Below, piece after piece: positions 7,305-15,746 of a stretch of DNA of 35,350 nt (its first letter is position 1; every line of letters starts with the position of its first letter). The DNA is taken from contig CANPZC010000021.1 in NCBI GenBank assembly GCA_947589355.1, forward strand, positions 1 to 35,350, in the 5' to 3' direction. The stretch comes from an uncultured Clostridia bacterium. Lineage in GTDB: Bacteria; Bacillota; Clostridia; Oscillospirales; Ruminococcaceae. The notes beneath the pieces were generated by a model. The model ran no database searches. It was not told where the DNA came from and saw only the letters and a program-made list of their open reading frames with translations. The position numbers and the translations under genes were made by a program.

Positions 7305-10300
7305 ATGGCGGAAATGTGGACAGATGAACAGATAAAGGCGATAAGCGCCAAAGGCAAAGGCACGGTAGTTCCTGCGGCGGCAGGCAGCGGCAAGACCGCC
7401 GTGCTTATAGAGCGCGCAATACGAATACTCAGCGATGAGGAAAACAAGGTGCCTGCCGACACGCTGCTTTGCGTTACTTTTACAAACGCGGCAGCTGCGC
7501 AGCTGAGAGAAAAGCTTACGAACGCTTTGGGCGAGCAGGCTGCAAAATACCCCGAAAACAGCTGGCTCGCACAGCAGCAGAGCAAACTTCAGACCGCGAG
7601 GATAGTGACAATAAACGCATTTTGTCTGGAGCTTGTAAAAAACAACGCTCACGCGATGGGGCTGCAAAGCGATCTGCGGATAATGGAAGAAAACGACTCT
7701 CTTTTGCTGAGAAAAGAGATGCTTGAAAAGGCTGTTGATGCGCACTACGAAGACTTCCCCGAAAAAATGGAGTTATTACACAAAAAATTCAGCACAAAAA
7801 AACGCGACATAATAAACGCCGCGGAGATCATGTACTTGTATCTCAGGAGCATACCGTTTTCAGACGAATATATGCAAGACAGCCTTGAAAAACTGCGCAG
7901 CGACGACGGCTGCCTGACATTTGGCAATATGCTGCTGAAACAGAGTATTGAAAATTGTCACAAGGCGAGCGCGTATATTGAGCAGTGCATTATTATTGCC
8001 GAAAGATACTCTTATGACGTAACTGTTGATGTGCTTGGCAGCGACCTTGAAGTTATTGAAGATGTTGAAAAAGCGCTTTTGAAAGGTTACTCTGCTCCCG
8101 ACCTAAAAGAGCGGTACACAAGCTTATATGAGATGCCGGGAAATGTGAAATTCGCAACTATCAAGTATCCCACTATAGACAAAAATGACAAAGCGCAGCT
8201 GGAACAGCAAGGGTTTATCAAAGAGCAAATAAAAAAGCGCCGTGACAAAGCCAAAGACCGGATCAGAAATATACGCGATGACCTGAGCGGCCCGTTTGAA
8301 GAAGTAACAAAAGACTGCAAGATAAGCGCAGATATTATTGAAACGCTTTACGGGATAGTAAAACAGGCAGACGAGCTTATATCGGAAGAAAAGAAAGAGC
8401 GAAGCTGCTGCGATTTTGCAGACGTGGAGCTGATGACCGTTTCACTTCTGGCTGAAAAGGAAAACGGCGTTATAAGCAGAACAGGGCTTTGCAAAGAACT
8501 TGTGGATCAGGGTGAGTTCGGCGTTATAATGATAGACGAGTATCAGGATACCAACAAATTGCAGGAACTTATTTTCAAGTGTCTTTCAAATACCGAAGAC
8601 CCTGATATTTTCGGTACTAACGTATTTATTGTGGGCGACATAAAGCAGGCTATATATCAGTTCCGCCGCTCAGACCCCAAGCTGTTTGCCGCCGCAAGGG
8701 CAGCCGCTGCCGATGAAAGATACAAAGACAAGCTGCAAGAGATAGTTCTGACGCAGAATTTCAGGAGCCGCCAGAATATTATAAACACCGCAAACTTTAT
8801 GTTCTCTCGCCTGATGAGCAAGACTGTTGGCGAAGTGGACTATGTAAGCGGCGAAAGGCTTAACTACGGGGCAAAAAAATGTTATGATACCAAAGACGAC
8901 CTGCCTGCCAGACTGGCAGTATGCAGCAAGGAACATGAGTTTGACGAGGCGGCGCGTATAATTAAAGAAATGCTGTTGCAGGGAGTTTTGGTATATGACA
9001 AGGATATAAAAGCACGGCGCGCTTGCAGACCGAGCGATTTTTGCATACTGACGAGAACGAACAAGGTAAACCTTGCGGCGGCGCAGGCGCTTGGAAAGTA
9101 CGGACTGAAAGTTGCCAGCCGTGAGATAAGCGGCTACCTGCTCTCGCGCGAGGTATCGCTGATGACATCACTGCTGAAAGTAATTGACGATCCTCTGAAC
9201 GATACGGCTATGCTGGCTGTAATGCTGTCGCCGATATTTCAGTTTACAGATGAAGAAGCCGCAAAGCTGAAAATTTCAGCAAAAAGCAATACCGCAAACT
9301 TTTACGGCATTATGACAGAGTTCTCAAAAAATGACGAGGATAAGGCGCTCGCGGAAAAATGCGAAAACGCTTTGCAAAAGATAAGAAGATACCGCTATCT
9401 TGCCTGCGCGATGTCAATGAGCCGACTGATACGAAAGCTGTACACCGAAACGAATTTTTACATACTTTCGGCATCTCTCAGCGGCGGTGAACGTTCTCAG
9501 GCGAACCTGCGGCTGCTGCTTGACATCGCGGACGGTTACGACAGCAATTCTACGGGCGGTCTGAGCGGATTTATACGCTATTTTGACGACATAACCGAAA
9601 ACGGCAAGGATTTTTCTCAGGCTGCTTTGGCAACAGAAACGAACGATGCCGTAAACGTTATGACTATGCATAAATCAAAGGGGCTTGAATTTCCGTTTGT
9701 GATACTTACGCAGCTGGATAATGAATTTCTTTCCGAAAAGCGCGACAGCATAGTTTTGAATGAATACGGCATAGGCATAAAGATAACCGACAGCGAACTG
9801 CTTGCCAGATACTACACCGTGCCTTTTACAGCGCTTACAACAGAAAAAGAGCGCGAAACGATAAGCGAAGCAATGAGGCTTTTATATGTTTCTGTAACAA
9901 GGGCGCGTGAGCAGCTCATACTTATGATACCGACAGATGAAAATGAAGACGAAAAGACAGCTGACAATGCAAACAAAATGATAATGCGCTGCGCCAAAAG
10001 CGGCTGCATAACGCCCGAAACGGCTCTTTCAGCAAAGTGTATGCTTGACTGGGTGCTTACTGTGTTTGCGTACCATTCGGGCAGAGAAAAACTGACGGAG
10101 CTTTTGGGGCTTGACTGCTCGGTCATTGATGATGTTTCAGATGAATGCGATATTCTCATAAGCTGCGAAAACGAAGCGCTTAAGATCAATGATACACAAA
10201 AAAGCGCTGAAACGGCAGCCGACAAAGATCTTGTGAAAAAACTTGCTTCTTCTATAGCCTCGCCGCAGCCAAAACAGCTGCCCGACGAAGCGAAACTCTC

Positions 10301-10889
10301 GGTGACCGACATAGTTCACAAGCGCAGAGAAAGCGGCGCTTTCAAGCCGCGGGCAAGCTCTGAGGAAAAGCGGCAAGGTTTAAGCGCTGCCGAAAGGGGT
10401 ACTCTTACACACAGGTTCATGGAACTTTGCGACATAAAAAATGCCGCCGCAGATTTTGACGGCGAGTTTGACAGGGTGATGAGCCTTGGGCGTTTTTCGC
10501 CGCAGGAGGCAGATCAGATATACCTTGACGCGCTAAAGAAATTTTTCAATAGCGATATTGCAAAGCGAATGGCAGCATCGGACGAGATACTGAGAGAAAG
10601 GCAGTTTTTGGTGAAGATATCTGATATGGCGCTTGACAAGGAGCTTTTCAGCGATATTGCAGGCTCTGACGGTATGCTGCAAGGTGTTGCAGACTGCGTT
10701 TTCAAAGAGGGCGGCGGCTATGTGCTGGTCGACTACAAGACCGACAAGGTTTCCTCTGCCGATGTGCTTTCGCAGCGTTACAGCAGGCAGCTACAGCTTT
10801 ACCGCGCGGCTCTTGACATAATACTTGACGCGCCCGTGAAAGAGTGTGTCATCTGCTCGCTGTACCTAGGCGCTGAAATTACCGTATAA
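7305..10889 (+). CDS. addA: AddA, helicase-nuclease subunit of AddAB
   Basis: The 1194-aa UvrD-like 3'-5' helicase with a C-terminal RecB-type nuclease, the motor subunit of AddAB. Walker A AAAGSGKTAVL is at about residues 24-34, Walker B IMIDEYQDTN near 407, TQNFRSR near 480, MTMHKSKGLEFPFVIL near 785 and SVTRAREQL near 860. The nuclease motif LVDYKTDKV lies near 1141. It is co-transcribed with addB; AGGAGC at the end of addB is its ribosome site. A strong bidirectional terminator closes the operon. Confidence 0.96.
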   Translation: MAEMWTDEQIKAISAKGKGTVVPAAAGSGKTAVLIERAIRILSDEENKVPADTLLCVTFTNAAAAQLREKLTNALGEQAAKYPENSWLAQQQSKLQTARIVTINAFCLELVKNNAHAMGLQSDLRIMEENDSLLLRKEMLEKAVDAHYEDFPEKMELLHKKFSTKKRDIINAAEIMYLYLRSIPFSDEYMQDSLEKLRSDDGCLTFGNMLLKQSIENCHKASAYIEQCIIIAERYSYDVTVDVLGSDLEVIEDVEKALLKGYSAPDLKERYTSLYEMPGNVKFATIKYPTIDKNDKAQLEQQGFIKEQIKKRRDKAKDRIRNIRDDLSGPFEEVTKDCKISADIIETLYGIVKQADELISEEKKERSCCDFADVELMTVSLLAEKENGVISRTGLCKELVDQGEFGVIMIDEYQDTNKLQELIFKCLSNTEDPDIFGTNVFIVGDIKQAIYQFRRSDPKLFAAARAAAADERYKDKLQEIVLTQNFRSRQNIINTANFMFSRLMSKTVGEVDYVSGERLNYGAKKCYDTKDDLPARLAVCSKEHEFDEAARIIKEMLLQGVLVYDKDIKARRACRPSDFCILTRTNKVNLAAAQALGKYGLKVASREISGYLLSREVSLMTSLLKVIDDPLNDTAMLAVMLSPIFQFTDEEAAKLKISAKSNTANFYGIMTEFSKNDEDKALAEKCENALQKIRRYRYLACAMSMSRLIRKLYTETNFYILSASLSGGERSQANLRLLLDIADGYDSNSTGGLSGFIRYFDDITENGKDFSQAALATETNDAVNVMTMHKSKGLEFPFVILTQLDNEFLSEKRDSIVLNEYGIGIKITDSELLARYYTVPFTALTTEKERETISEAMRLLYVSVTRAREQLILMIPTDENEDEKTADNANKMIMRCAKSGCITPETALSAKCMLDWVLTVFAYHSGREKLTELLGLDCSVIDDVSDECDILISCENEALKINDTQKSAETAADKDLVKKLASSIASPQPKQLPDEAKLSVTDIVHKRRESGAFKPRASSEEKRQGLSAAERGTLTHRFMELCDIKNAAADFDGEFDRVMSLGRFSPQEADQIYLDALKKFFNSDIAKRMAASDEILRERQFLVKISDMALDKELFSDIAGSDGMLQGVADCVFKEGGGYVLVDYKTDKVSSADVLSQRYSRQLQLYRAALDIILDAPVKECVICSLYLGAEITV

Positions 10890-10895
10890 CAAAAA

Positions 10896-10928
10896 ACGGA
10901 GCATTTTTTCGATGCTCCGTTATTTTTT
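10896..10928. terminator. Bidirectional terminator between addA and acetyltransferase
   Basis: ACGGAGCAT (10896-10904) pairs with ATGCTCCGT (10912-10920), with T-rich sequence after and an A-tract before. It can end both the rightward addBA transcript and the leftward acetyltransferase transcript. Confidence 0.9.
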
Positions 10929-11433
10929 ACAGTTCATGATAGTATGGGCAGATGTTTTCAAAGCTTCCGTCTTTCATGCGAAAGCCTTTGGGTATAACGC
11001 CAAGCTGCACAAAGCCCAGTTTTTCATACAGCCGCCGCGCGCGCATATTGCTCTCTACCACGACATTGAATTGCAGCACGCTAAAGCCGTATCCTTTGGC
11101 TTTTTCAAGGCAGTCGCGCACTAAAAGCTCACCTATCCCCTGCCCTCTGCAACTGCTGCTCACCGCGAAGCTTGCGTTGCATATATGACCGCACCTGCCG
11201 ACGTTGTTCGGGTGAAGTATGTAAAGACCCGCTATCTCGCCGCCTGCTATCGCCACGCCGCAGTAAGTCTGCTGTGAAAAGAACTCTCTGCCGCTGTTTT
11301 CGTCAAGCCGCTCCTCCTGCGGAAAAGCATTGCCCTCGTCAACAACTTCGTTCCAAACGGCTATCATGCCGCCGATGTCTTCATCTTTCCAGCCTCGTAA
11401 AACTGCATCAGTTGCTGTTTTTTCTGATATCAT
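10927..11433 (-). CDS. GNAT family N-acetyltransferase
   Basis: A 168-aa acetyl-CoA-dependent acyltransferase of the GNAT fold. The acetyl-CoA-binding motif A is visible as SCRGQGIGELLVRDCL (about residues 94-109), followed by the NxxARRLYEKLGFVQLG motif B region. The substrate is unknown; relatives act on small amines, antibiotics or protein N-termini. The gene begins 26 bases inside the end of the upstream membrane-protein gene, so the two are translationally coupled. The start ATG (11433) is preceded by AAAGGA about 15 bases upstream and a weaker GAAAG close to it. The right-hand end runs into a shared terminator. Confidence 0.88.
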   Translation of the reverse strand: MISEKTATDAVLRGWKDEDIGGMIAVWNEVVDEGNAFPQEERLDENSGREFFSQQTYCGVAIAGGEIAGLYILHPNNVGRCGHICNASFAVSSSCRGQGIGELLVRDCLEKAKGYGFSVLQFNVVVESNMRARRLYEKLGFVQLGVIPKGFRMKDGSFENICPYYHEL

Positions 11434-12565
11434 CTTTCAGCTTTTCCTTTCTGTCGTTCATAAGAGCCATCATCTCTTCAAGCGACATCGAGGGCTTCAG
11501 CTGCTTTCTTTCGGGCTGCGCTGCCGCTTCTTCTGTTACTTCTGCCGCCTCTGCTGCATCTGCAACAACTTCAACTGGCTCGGCGGCTTGTTCACTCTGC
11601 ACAGTTTCGATATTTTCAGTCTGCTGTGGCTTTTCTTCATAAGTATTATAATTATCTTCGGGTACTTCGGGCGCGGAATTTCTTGCCACCTTTATTTCCT
11701 TGTATTCGTGATCTTCAAAGCCTGTCTTTATGCCGACGCTTGAAGTCGCAGGCGCTTCAAATACGGTATCTTCCGGCTCGTCGTCCATATTCTTTGCGGC
11801 AGGTATTTCCATAAGCTTGGTGCGCTCATCGCGCGAAGGTCTTAGACTTCTGACTGCCTTTCTGTCGGGTCTTACAAATTCGCTGTTGCTTCTTTGATGC
11901 TTTCTGCGAAGCTCTATCTCCTCATTTTTGAAATCATCAACAGAAAACTCTCTGTCGCGGTGGCGCTTGGTGCTGTAATTTTTCGCCTGTTCCTGCCTTA
12001 CATGCTCGCGGCGTTTTTGCAGATCGCGCCTTTTCATTTCCTTGACAAATCCCAGTATCAGTTCAATAAACGCAAGCACCAGCACGGGTATTATAACGCA
12101 CACCAGCACGCCTATCTTTGATTTTATAAAAAGCACCATTCTGCCAAGGCTGTGCACCGCATACTTACATTCGCCGATAACGTTTTTGGCATCGATAGCG
12201 AAAATGCTTTCAGGGTCGCCGTCCATGCAGACGTTATATATAAATGTATCTGTGGTCGCCTCAACGCTTACAACGCGAAATATTCCCGTATCAAAGCCCG
12301 GTATATCCTTGCACAGTATCACGCCGCCGACAACGCTGCCGTCGGGTCTGCCGTTCTCGGCTATTACCATTGAATCATATTTTACAGCATCGTCCATTTT
12401 CTCCATATCCGAAATGTAGAAGCTGTGTCCCAAAAGTGACGGCGCGCTTTCGGAGTCGCTGAAAAGTATAGTCGTCACAAAAATAAGCAGCACTATCACA
12501 AGTTCAACTATCAGCATTACTACAAGCACTGTTTTTGCAGCCGACCTTTGTTCTCTCTCTACCAT
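11408..12565 (-). CDS. SipW/signal peptidase I-like membrane protein lacking catalytic residues
   Basis: 385 aa. A first membrane helix (VLVVMLIVELVIVLLIFVTTILF, residues ~13-35) is followed by a ~110-residue outside domain, a second helix (IGVLVCVIIPVLVLAFIELILG, ~152-173) and a ~210-residue charged cytoplasmic tail. The outside domain follows the order of SipW-type signal peptidases: GHSFYISDMEKMDD where GSM-P is expected, FRVVSVE where THRV is expected, then DGDPES, IGECKY and a LGRMVLFIKSKIGVLV segment before the second helix. The catalytic Ser and His positions are not conserved, so proteolysis is unlikely. The tail is rich in Glu, Arg and Pro and probably disordered. The function is unknown; a regulatory or scaffolding role is inference. 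AAAGGA precedes the start. Confidence 0.7.
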   Translation of the reverse strand: MVEREQRSAAKTVLVVMLIVELVIVLLIFVTTILFSDSESAPSLLGHSFYISDMEKMDDAVKYDSMVIAENGRPDGSVVGGVILCKDIPGFDTGIFRVVSVEATTDTFIYNVCMDGDPESIFAIDAKNVIGECKYAVHSLGRMVLFIKSKIGVLVCVIIPVLVLAFIELILGFVKEMKRRDLQKRREHVRQEQAKNYSTKRHRDREFSVDDFKNEEIELRRKHQRSNSEFVRPDRKAVRSLRPSRDERTKLMEIPAAKNMDDEPEDTVFEAPATSSVGIKTGFEDHEYKEIKVARNSAPEVPEDNYNTYEEKPQQTENIETVQSEQAAEPVEVVADAAEAAEVTEEAAAQPERKQLKPSMSLEEMMALMNDRKEKLKDDIRKNSN

Positions 12566-12672
12566 AATAATCGTTCCTTTCGTTTTTGTTATCCCGTTTT
12601 CTCTATGTAAAAATATATCTGAAATGCAAATTATTTCAAACGCCGTGAAAACAAACGGTCATTCCTTTCTTT

Positions 12673-12701
12673 ATTATAACACACATTTTCTCAAATTTCA
12701 A
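12673..12701 (-). promoter_or_regulatory. Promoter for SipW-like gene and acetyltransferase
   Basis: On the minus strand, TTGAAA (12701-12696), a 17-bp spacer and TATAAT (12678-12673). The start site would leave a 5' leader of about 100 nt before the ATG at 12565. Confidence 0.75.
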
Positions 12702-12811
12702 ATACTTTTTCATACTTTTTATAAAAATATGCATTTTCCTGCCGCAGCCAAGAAAATAATCGCCCAAAAATACGGCGTGATCGGCGTTTTTATAAATATT
12801 ACAAAAAACTA

Positions 12812-12840
12812 TTGCAAAAAGTAAAAAAATGTTGTATAAT
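12812..12840 (+). promoter_or_regulatory. Promoter for rnhA operon
   Basis: TTGCAA (12812-12817), a 17-bp spacer and TATAAT (12835-12840), 36 bases before the rnhA ATG. Confidence 0.8.
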
Positions 12841-12876
12841 ATTTTTGTATAACATCTTAAAAGGTATGGGCATTTG

Positions 12877-13317
12877 ATGAAAACTGTTGAAATTTTTACC
12901 GACGGCGCGTGTTCGGGCAACCCGGGGCCGGGCGGCTGGGGCGCGATACTCAGGTACGGAAAAAACGTGAAAGAGCTTTCGGGCGGCAGCGCGCAGACCA
13001 CCAACAACCGCATGGAGCTTACCGCGGTCATAACCGCTTTGGGGGCTTTGAAAGAACCCTGCAAAGTTGTGCTGACGAGCGACAGCAAGTATATAATTGA
13101 TGCTGTTACCAAAGGCTGGGCAGAAAAATGGCGCAAAAACGGCTGGACTCGCGGCAATAACGAAAAGGCGCTGAACCCAGATCTGTGGGAAAAGCTGCTG
13201 GAACTGCTGGCAGTGCATGACGTTGAGTTTGTATGGGTGAAAGGTCATGCAGGGCACAAAGAAAATGAAAGATGTGATGCTCTCGCGGTAGAGCAGTCGA
13301 AAAAATATTCTCACTGA
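12877..13317 (+). CDS. rnhA: Ribonuclease HI
   Basis: 146 aa. It hydrolyses the RNA strand of RNA-DNA hybrids, for removing primers and R-loops. All four metal-binding carboxylates are seen: Asp9 ([16 protein letters not shown]), Glu47 (NNRMELTAV), Asp69 (TSDSKYI) and Asp134 (NERCDALA), together with the flexible-loop His124 (VKGHAGH). The length equals that of bacterial RNase HI without an N-terminal hybrid-binding domain. The ATG at 12877 is chosen; a TTG at 12874 in frame is the alternative, with AAAGG at about 12860-12864 serving either. It leads a three-gene operon with a 19-base gap to the next gene. Confidence 0.95.
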   Translation: MKTVEIFTDGACSGNPGPGGWGAILRYGKNVKELSGGSAQTTNNRMELTAVITALGALKEPCKVVLTSDSKYIIDAVTKGWAEKWRKNGWTRGNNEKALNPDLWEKLLELLAVHDVEFVWVKGHAGHKENERCDALAVEQSKKYSH

Positions 13318-13336
13318 GAAAATGAGGTCGAAAAAT

Positions 13337-13954
13337 ATGCTGGATAAATTTGTAACATTTCTGAAAAACACTTTTACTTACGAGGAAGAAAGCGAGGCTG
13401 AAACGCCGCCTGTGGTGCAAAGCGCGCCGCCCATTGAAGTAAGGCAGGCGGAGGAAAACAGGCAGCCGAGGCGTGAACGCCCTGCAAAGCAAAGCACACG
13501 TTCCCCCGGTGATTTTGTGCCGAAGACGGTGGCTGACCCCGAGGAATATTTTTCACCCGTTGCCTCGATGACGGCGCAGAGGAAAGAACAGCCGAAATAT
13601 GCGACCGACCCCATTGCCGCCGCGAAACAGCAGACCGACAATTTCTCGGCTTTAAGGCCCCGCCCCGAGGACAACCAGTTCAGAATGCTTATTGAAAAGG
13701 TCGATTACGCTAAGGGCGCAGGGGTGCTGGTGTTCGGAAACATAGGCGTTGGCATAGCGCACGTTGACTGCAATGCTCTGATAGTTCACGCGGCAAACAG
13801 AACGACCGTAAAGACAAAGGTTATTGCTATAGGCCGTGACGGAAAAAAGGTCTCTGCCGCGCCGGCAGGCTCTACGGTAGGGCTGCTGCTTGACAGCAAC
13901 ATAACGCGCAATGACGTTCACGCAGGCGACGTTATAGGAAGCATAAATGTATGA
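13337..13954 (+). CDS. Protein with EF-Tu domain 2-like C-terminus, unknown function
   Basis: 205 aa. The first ~110 residues are charged, proline- and glutamine-rich and probably disordered, with a short amphipathic start (MLDKFVTFLKNTF). Residues ~115-205 resemble the beta-barrel domain 2 of translational GTPases: an FRMLIEKVDYAKGAGVLVFGNIGVG opening and a closing AGSTVGLLLDSNITRNDVHAGDVIG, which mirrors the EF-Tu VGLLLRG-RED-ERGQV pattern. No GTPase domain is present. The start at 13337 is favoured by GAGG at 13324-13327; an upstream in-frame ATG at 13322 lacks a site. The stop overlaps the mnmA start by four bases (ATGA), which suggests coupling to tRNA modification, but a function is not established. 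Confidence 0.7.
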   Translation: MLDKFVTFLKNTFTYEEESEAETPPVVQSAPPIEVRQAEENRQPRRERPAKQSTRSPGDFVPKTVADPEEYFSPVASMTAQRKEQPKYATDPIAAAKQQTDNFSALRPRPEDNQFRMLIEKVDYAKGAGVLVFGNIGVGIAHVDCNALIVHAANRTTVKTKVIAIGRDGKKVSAAPAGSTVGLLLDSNITRNDVHAGDVIGSINV

Positions 13955-14988
13955 ATAATGTAAAGGTTTGCGTTGCGATGAGCGGCGGAGTTGACAGTTC
14001 TGTCGCCGCAGCGTTTCTTATTGATAAGGGATATTCCGTCGGCGGCGCGATAATGCGGCTGAAAGGCAACGACAAAGACATTGAAGATGCGCGCGCGGTG
14101 GCGCAAAAAATAGGCATACGGTTTGATGTTATTGACTGCCGCAGCGAGTTTGAAAAGTATGTTATAGACAACTTTGTGGCGACTTACATTAAGGGCGCAA
14201 CGCCCAACCCGTGCGTTGTGTGCAACAGAAAAGTAAAGTTCGGCACATTTTTGGAAAGGGCGCTAAAGCTCGGGTACGACATGATAGCAACGGGGCACTA
14301 CGCGCGGCTGGAAAACAGCGGCGGCAGAGTGCTTTTGAAAAAGGCTCTTGACGAGAGCAAAGACCAGAGCTATGTGCTGTACTCTCTTACGCAAAAGCAG
14401 CTGGCGCACGTTATTTTTCCGCTGGGCGAGCAAAACAAAAGCGACGTTCGCACCGCCGCAAGGAAAGAACTTTTGCCTGCTGCCGACAGACCCGACAGTC
14501 AGGATATTTGTTTTATCAAAGACGGCGGTCATGCCGAATTTATTGAAAACAGAGTCGGCAAGGCTTTTCCGGAGGGTGAAATAAGACTTTCGGACGGCAC
14601 AGTGCTTGGCAGGCACAAGGGTATAATCAGGTACACGGTAGGTCAGCGCAGGGGGCTTGGCGTTTCATACGGTCAGCCGCTTTTTGTGGTAAGAAAAAAC
14701 GCCGCAGACAACAGTGTTATCTTAGGCACGCAGGAGGAGCTTTACCGCTCGTCTCTCGTTGCGGAAAACTTGAATTTCATACCGTTTGACACGCTTACAT
14801 CGCCAATTACTGTGACGGCGCGCACACGATACCGCCAGAAAGAGACAAAGGCTGTTATCTCACCTATTGAGGGCGGCAGGGTGCTTGCCACGTTTGAAAC
14901 GCCGCAGAAAGCCGTATGCGCAGGGCAATCGGTGGTGTTCTACGACGGCGAGTATGTTGTCGGCGGAGGGATAATTGCGGAGGAATAA
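13951..14988 (+). CDS. mnmA: tRNA-specific 2-thiouridylase MnmA
   Basis: 345 aa. It activates the wobble uridine (U34) of Lys, Glu and Gln tRNAs with ATP and inserts sulfur relayed from a cysteine desulfurase. The PP-loop SGGVDSS is at residues 11-17. The catalytic cysteines are in NPCVVCNRKVKFG (Cys88, Cys91) and SQDICFI (Cys187), with GHYAR and KDQSYVL between them. The C-terminal domain carries YTVGQRRGLGVS and RYRQKETKAVI, as in the family. It is last in the rnhA operon and overlaps the preceding stop by four bases. It is closed by a terminator at 15007-15034. Confidence 0.96.
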   Translation: MNNVKVCVAMSGGVDSSVAAAFLIDKGYSVGGAIMRLKGNDKDIEDARAVAQKIGIRFDVIDCRSEFEKYVIDNFVATYIKGATPNPCVVCNRKVKFGTFLERALKLGYDMIATGHYARLENSGGRVLLKKALDESKDQSYVLYSLTQKQLAHVIFPLGEQNKSDVRTAARKELLPAADRPDSQDICFIKDGGHAEFIENRVGKAFPEGEIRLSDGTVLGRHKGIIRYTVGQRRGLGVSYGQPLFVVRKNAADNSVILGTQEELYRSSLVAENLNFIPFDTLTSPITVTARTRYRQKETKAVISPIEGGRVLATFETPQKAVCAGQSVVFYDGEYVVGGGIIAEE

Positions 14989-15006
14989 AAGTAAGCTTAC
15001 ATATGA

Positions 15007-15034
15007 AAAAAAGACCCGAAGCAGGGTCTTTTTT
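15007..15034. terminator. Bidirectional intrinsic terminator after mnmA
   Basis: An AAAAAAGACCC arm (15007-15017) pairs with GGGTCTTTTTT (15024-15034) around a 6-nt loop. It serves mnmA rightward and the XRE gene leftward. Confidence 0.92.
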
Positions 15035-15049
15035 GTTTGCGATGTTTTG

Positions 15050-15391
15050 CTAGTCTTTATCAGAACCGTTTTGCATATCGAGCAAGGCTGAAATACGCTC
15101 CTGTGCGCGAATTTTATTATCATTGTTCAGCGCAGAGTACATCTCAACGATATGCAATTCATCTTTAGAAAGATCGCTTTTGGCTGCCCCTCTGCCAAGA
15201 ATGTAGTCAACGCTGACTTCACACACATTGGCAAGGTCTGTCAGATAGCTTATAGGCGCTCTCACCTCTCCGCTTTCGTATCTGCTGACCTCTTGCTGAG
15301 AGATACCTATTTGCAGGGCAAGCTCTGCCTGCGTCATGCGCTCTTTTCTGACTTTTACCATATTCGGGTATAGATAGAGGTTATCTTTCAC
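15050..15391 (-). CDS. XRE-family (Cro/CI-type) transcriptional regulator
   Basis: 113 aa. A helix-turn-helix spans residues ~18-45 (MTQAELALQIGISQQEVSRYESG), followed by LTDLANVCEVSVDYILG, the standard HTH_3 ending. The C-terminal ~40 residues (LSKDELHIVEMYSALNNDNKIRAQERI...) are probably a helical dimer segment. The start is GTG at 15391, with AGGAG 8 bases upstream; no better ATG lies upstream. It is transcribed away from the immunity-peptide/patatin genes from an overlapping promoter, so it is most likely the repressor of both directions. Confidence 0.9.
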   Translation of the reverse strand: MKDNLYLYPNMVKVRKERMTQAELALQIGISQQEVSRYESGEVRAPISYLTDLANVCEVSVDYILGRGAAKSDLSKDELHIVEMYSALNNDNKIRAQERISALLDMQNGSDKD

Positions 15392-15430
15392 AAAATCATC
15401 TCCTGCGATATGTTGATATTGCCTAAAAAT

Positions 15431-15482
15431 ATTATAACATCACACATTTTATATTGACAAACGACAAAAGCGATGTTATAAT
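15431..15482. promoter_or_regulatory. Overlapping divergent promoters with dyad operators
   Basis: Rightward: TTGACA (15454-15459), 17 bp, TATAAT (15477-15482). Leftward: TTGTCA (15460-15455), 18 bp, TATAAT (15436-15431). The two -35 boxes share five bases, so RNA polymerase cannot hold both at once. ATTATAACATC at 15431-15441 and GATGTTATAAT at 15472-15482 form an 11-bp inverted repeat over the two -10 regions. Further ACATCACA/TGTGATGT half-sites lie in 15437-15510. These are likely XRE operators. Confidence 0.85.
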
Positions 15483-15552
15483 AATTAAAATACAACATTT
15501 GTGATGTATTTTGAGCTGTATCTACACAATTATACAAACAGGAGGAATATAA

Positions 15553-15744
15553 ATGGAAGGATTTTTACTGGTACTGCTGATACTTGTGGGTATTGTCGTA
15601 TATTTTATACCTACTATAGTGGCTTTTGCGAGAGGCAGACTGAACAAAGGCGCTATCTTTTGCATGAATTTCTTTTTGGGCTGGCTGTTCATAGGCTGGG
15701 TGATAGCCTTGATATGGGCGGTCAAAGATGACGGCAAGGGCTGA
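15553..15744 (+). CDS. Superinfection immunity-like small membrane protein
   Basis: 63 aa with two hydrophobic helices: LLVLLILVGIVVYFIPTIVAF (residues ~5-25) and CMNFFLGWLFIGWVIALIWAV (~37-57), joined by a short basic loop (ARGRLNKGAI). This layout and the YF-P-T-A-RG / NF-LGW-IGWV-AL-WA pattern match the Imm_superinfect family (Pfam PF14373), named after phage T4 Imm, which blocks DNA entry of a second phage. Bacterial members are mostly uncharacterised. AGGAGG is just upstream. Only two bases separate its stop from the patatin ATG, so the two are co-translated. Confidence 0.8.
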   Translation: MEGFLLVLLILVGIVVYFIPTIVAFARGRLNKGAIFCMNFFLGWLFIGWVIALIWAVKDDGKG

Positions 15745-15746
15745 TC

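Noticed and set aside
12566-12672. Riboswitch in the leader of the SipW-like gene
   Set aside because: The leader is about 100 nt and AT-rich; no known aptamer motif or terminator/antiterminator pair could be made out.
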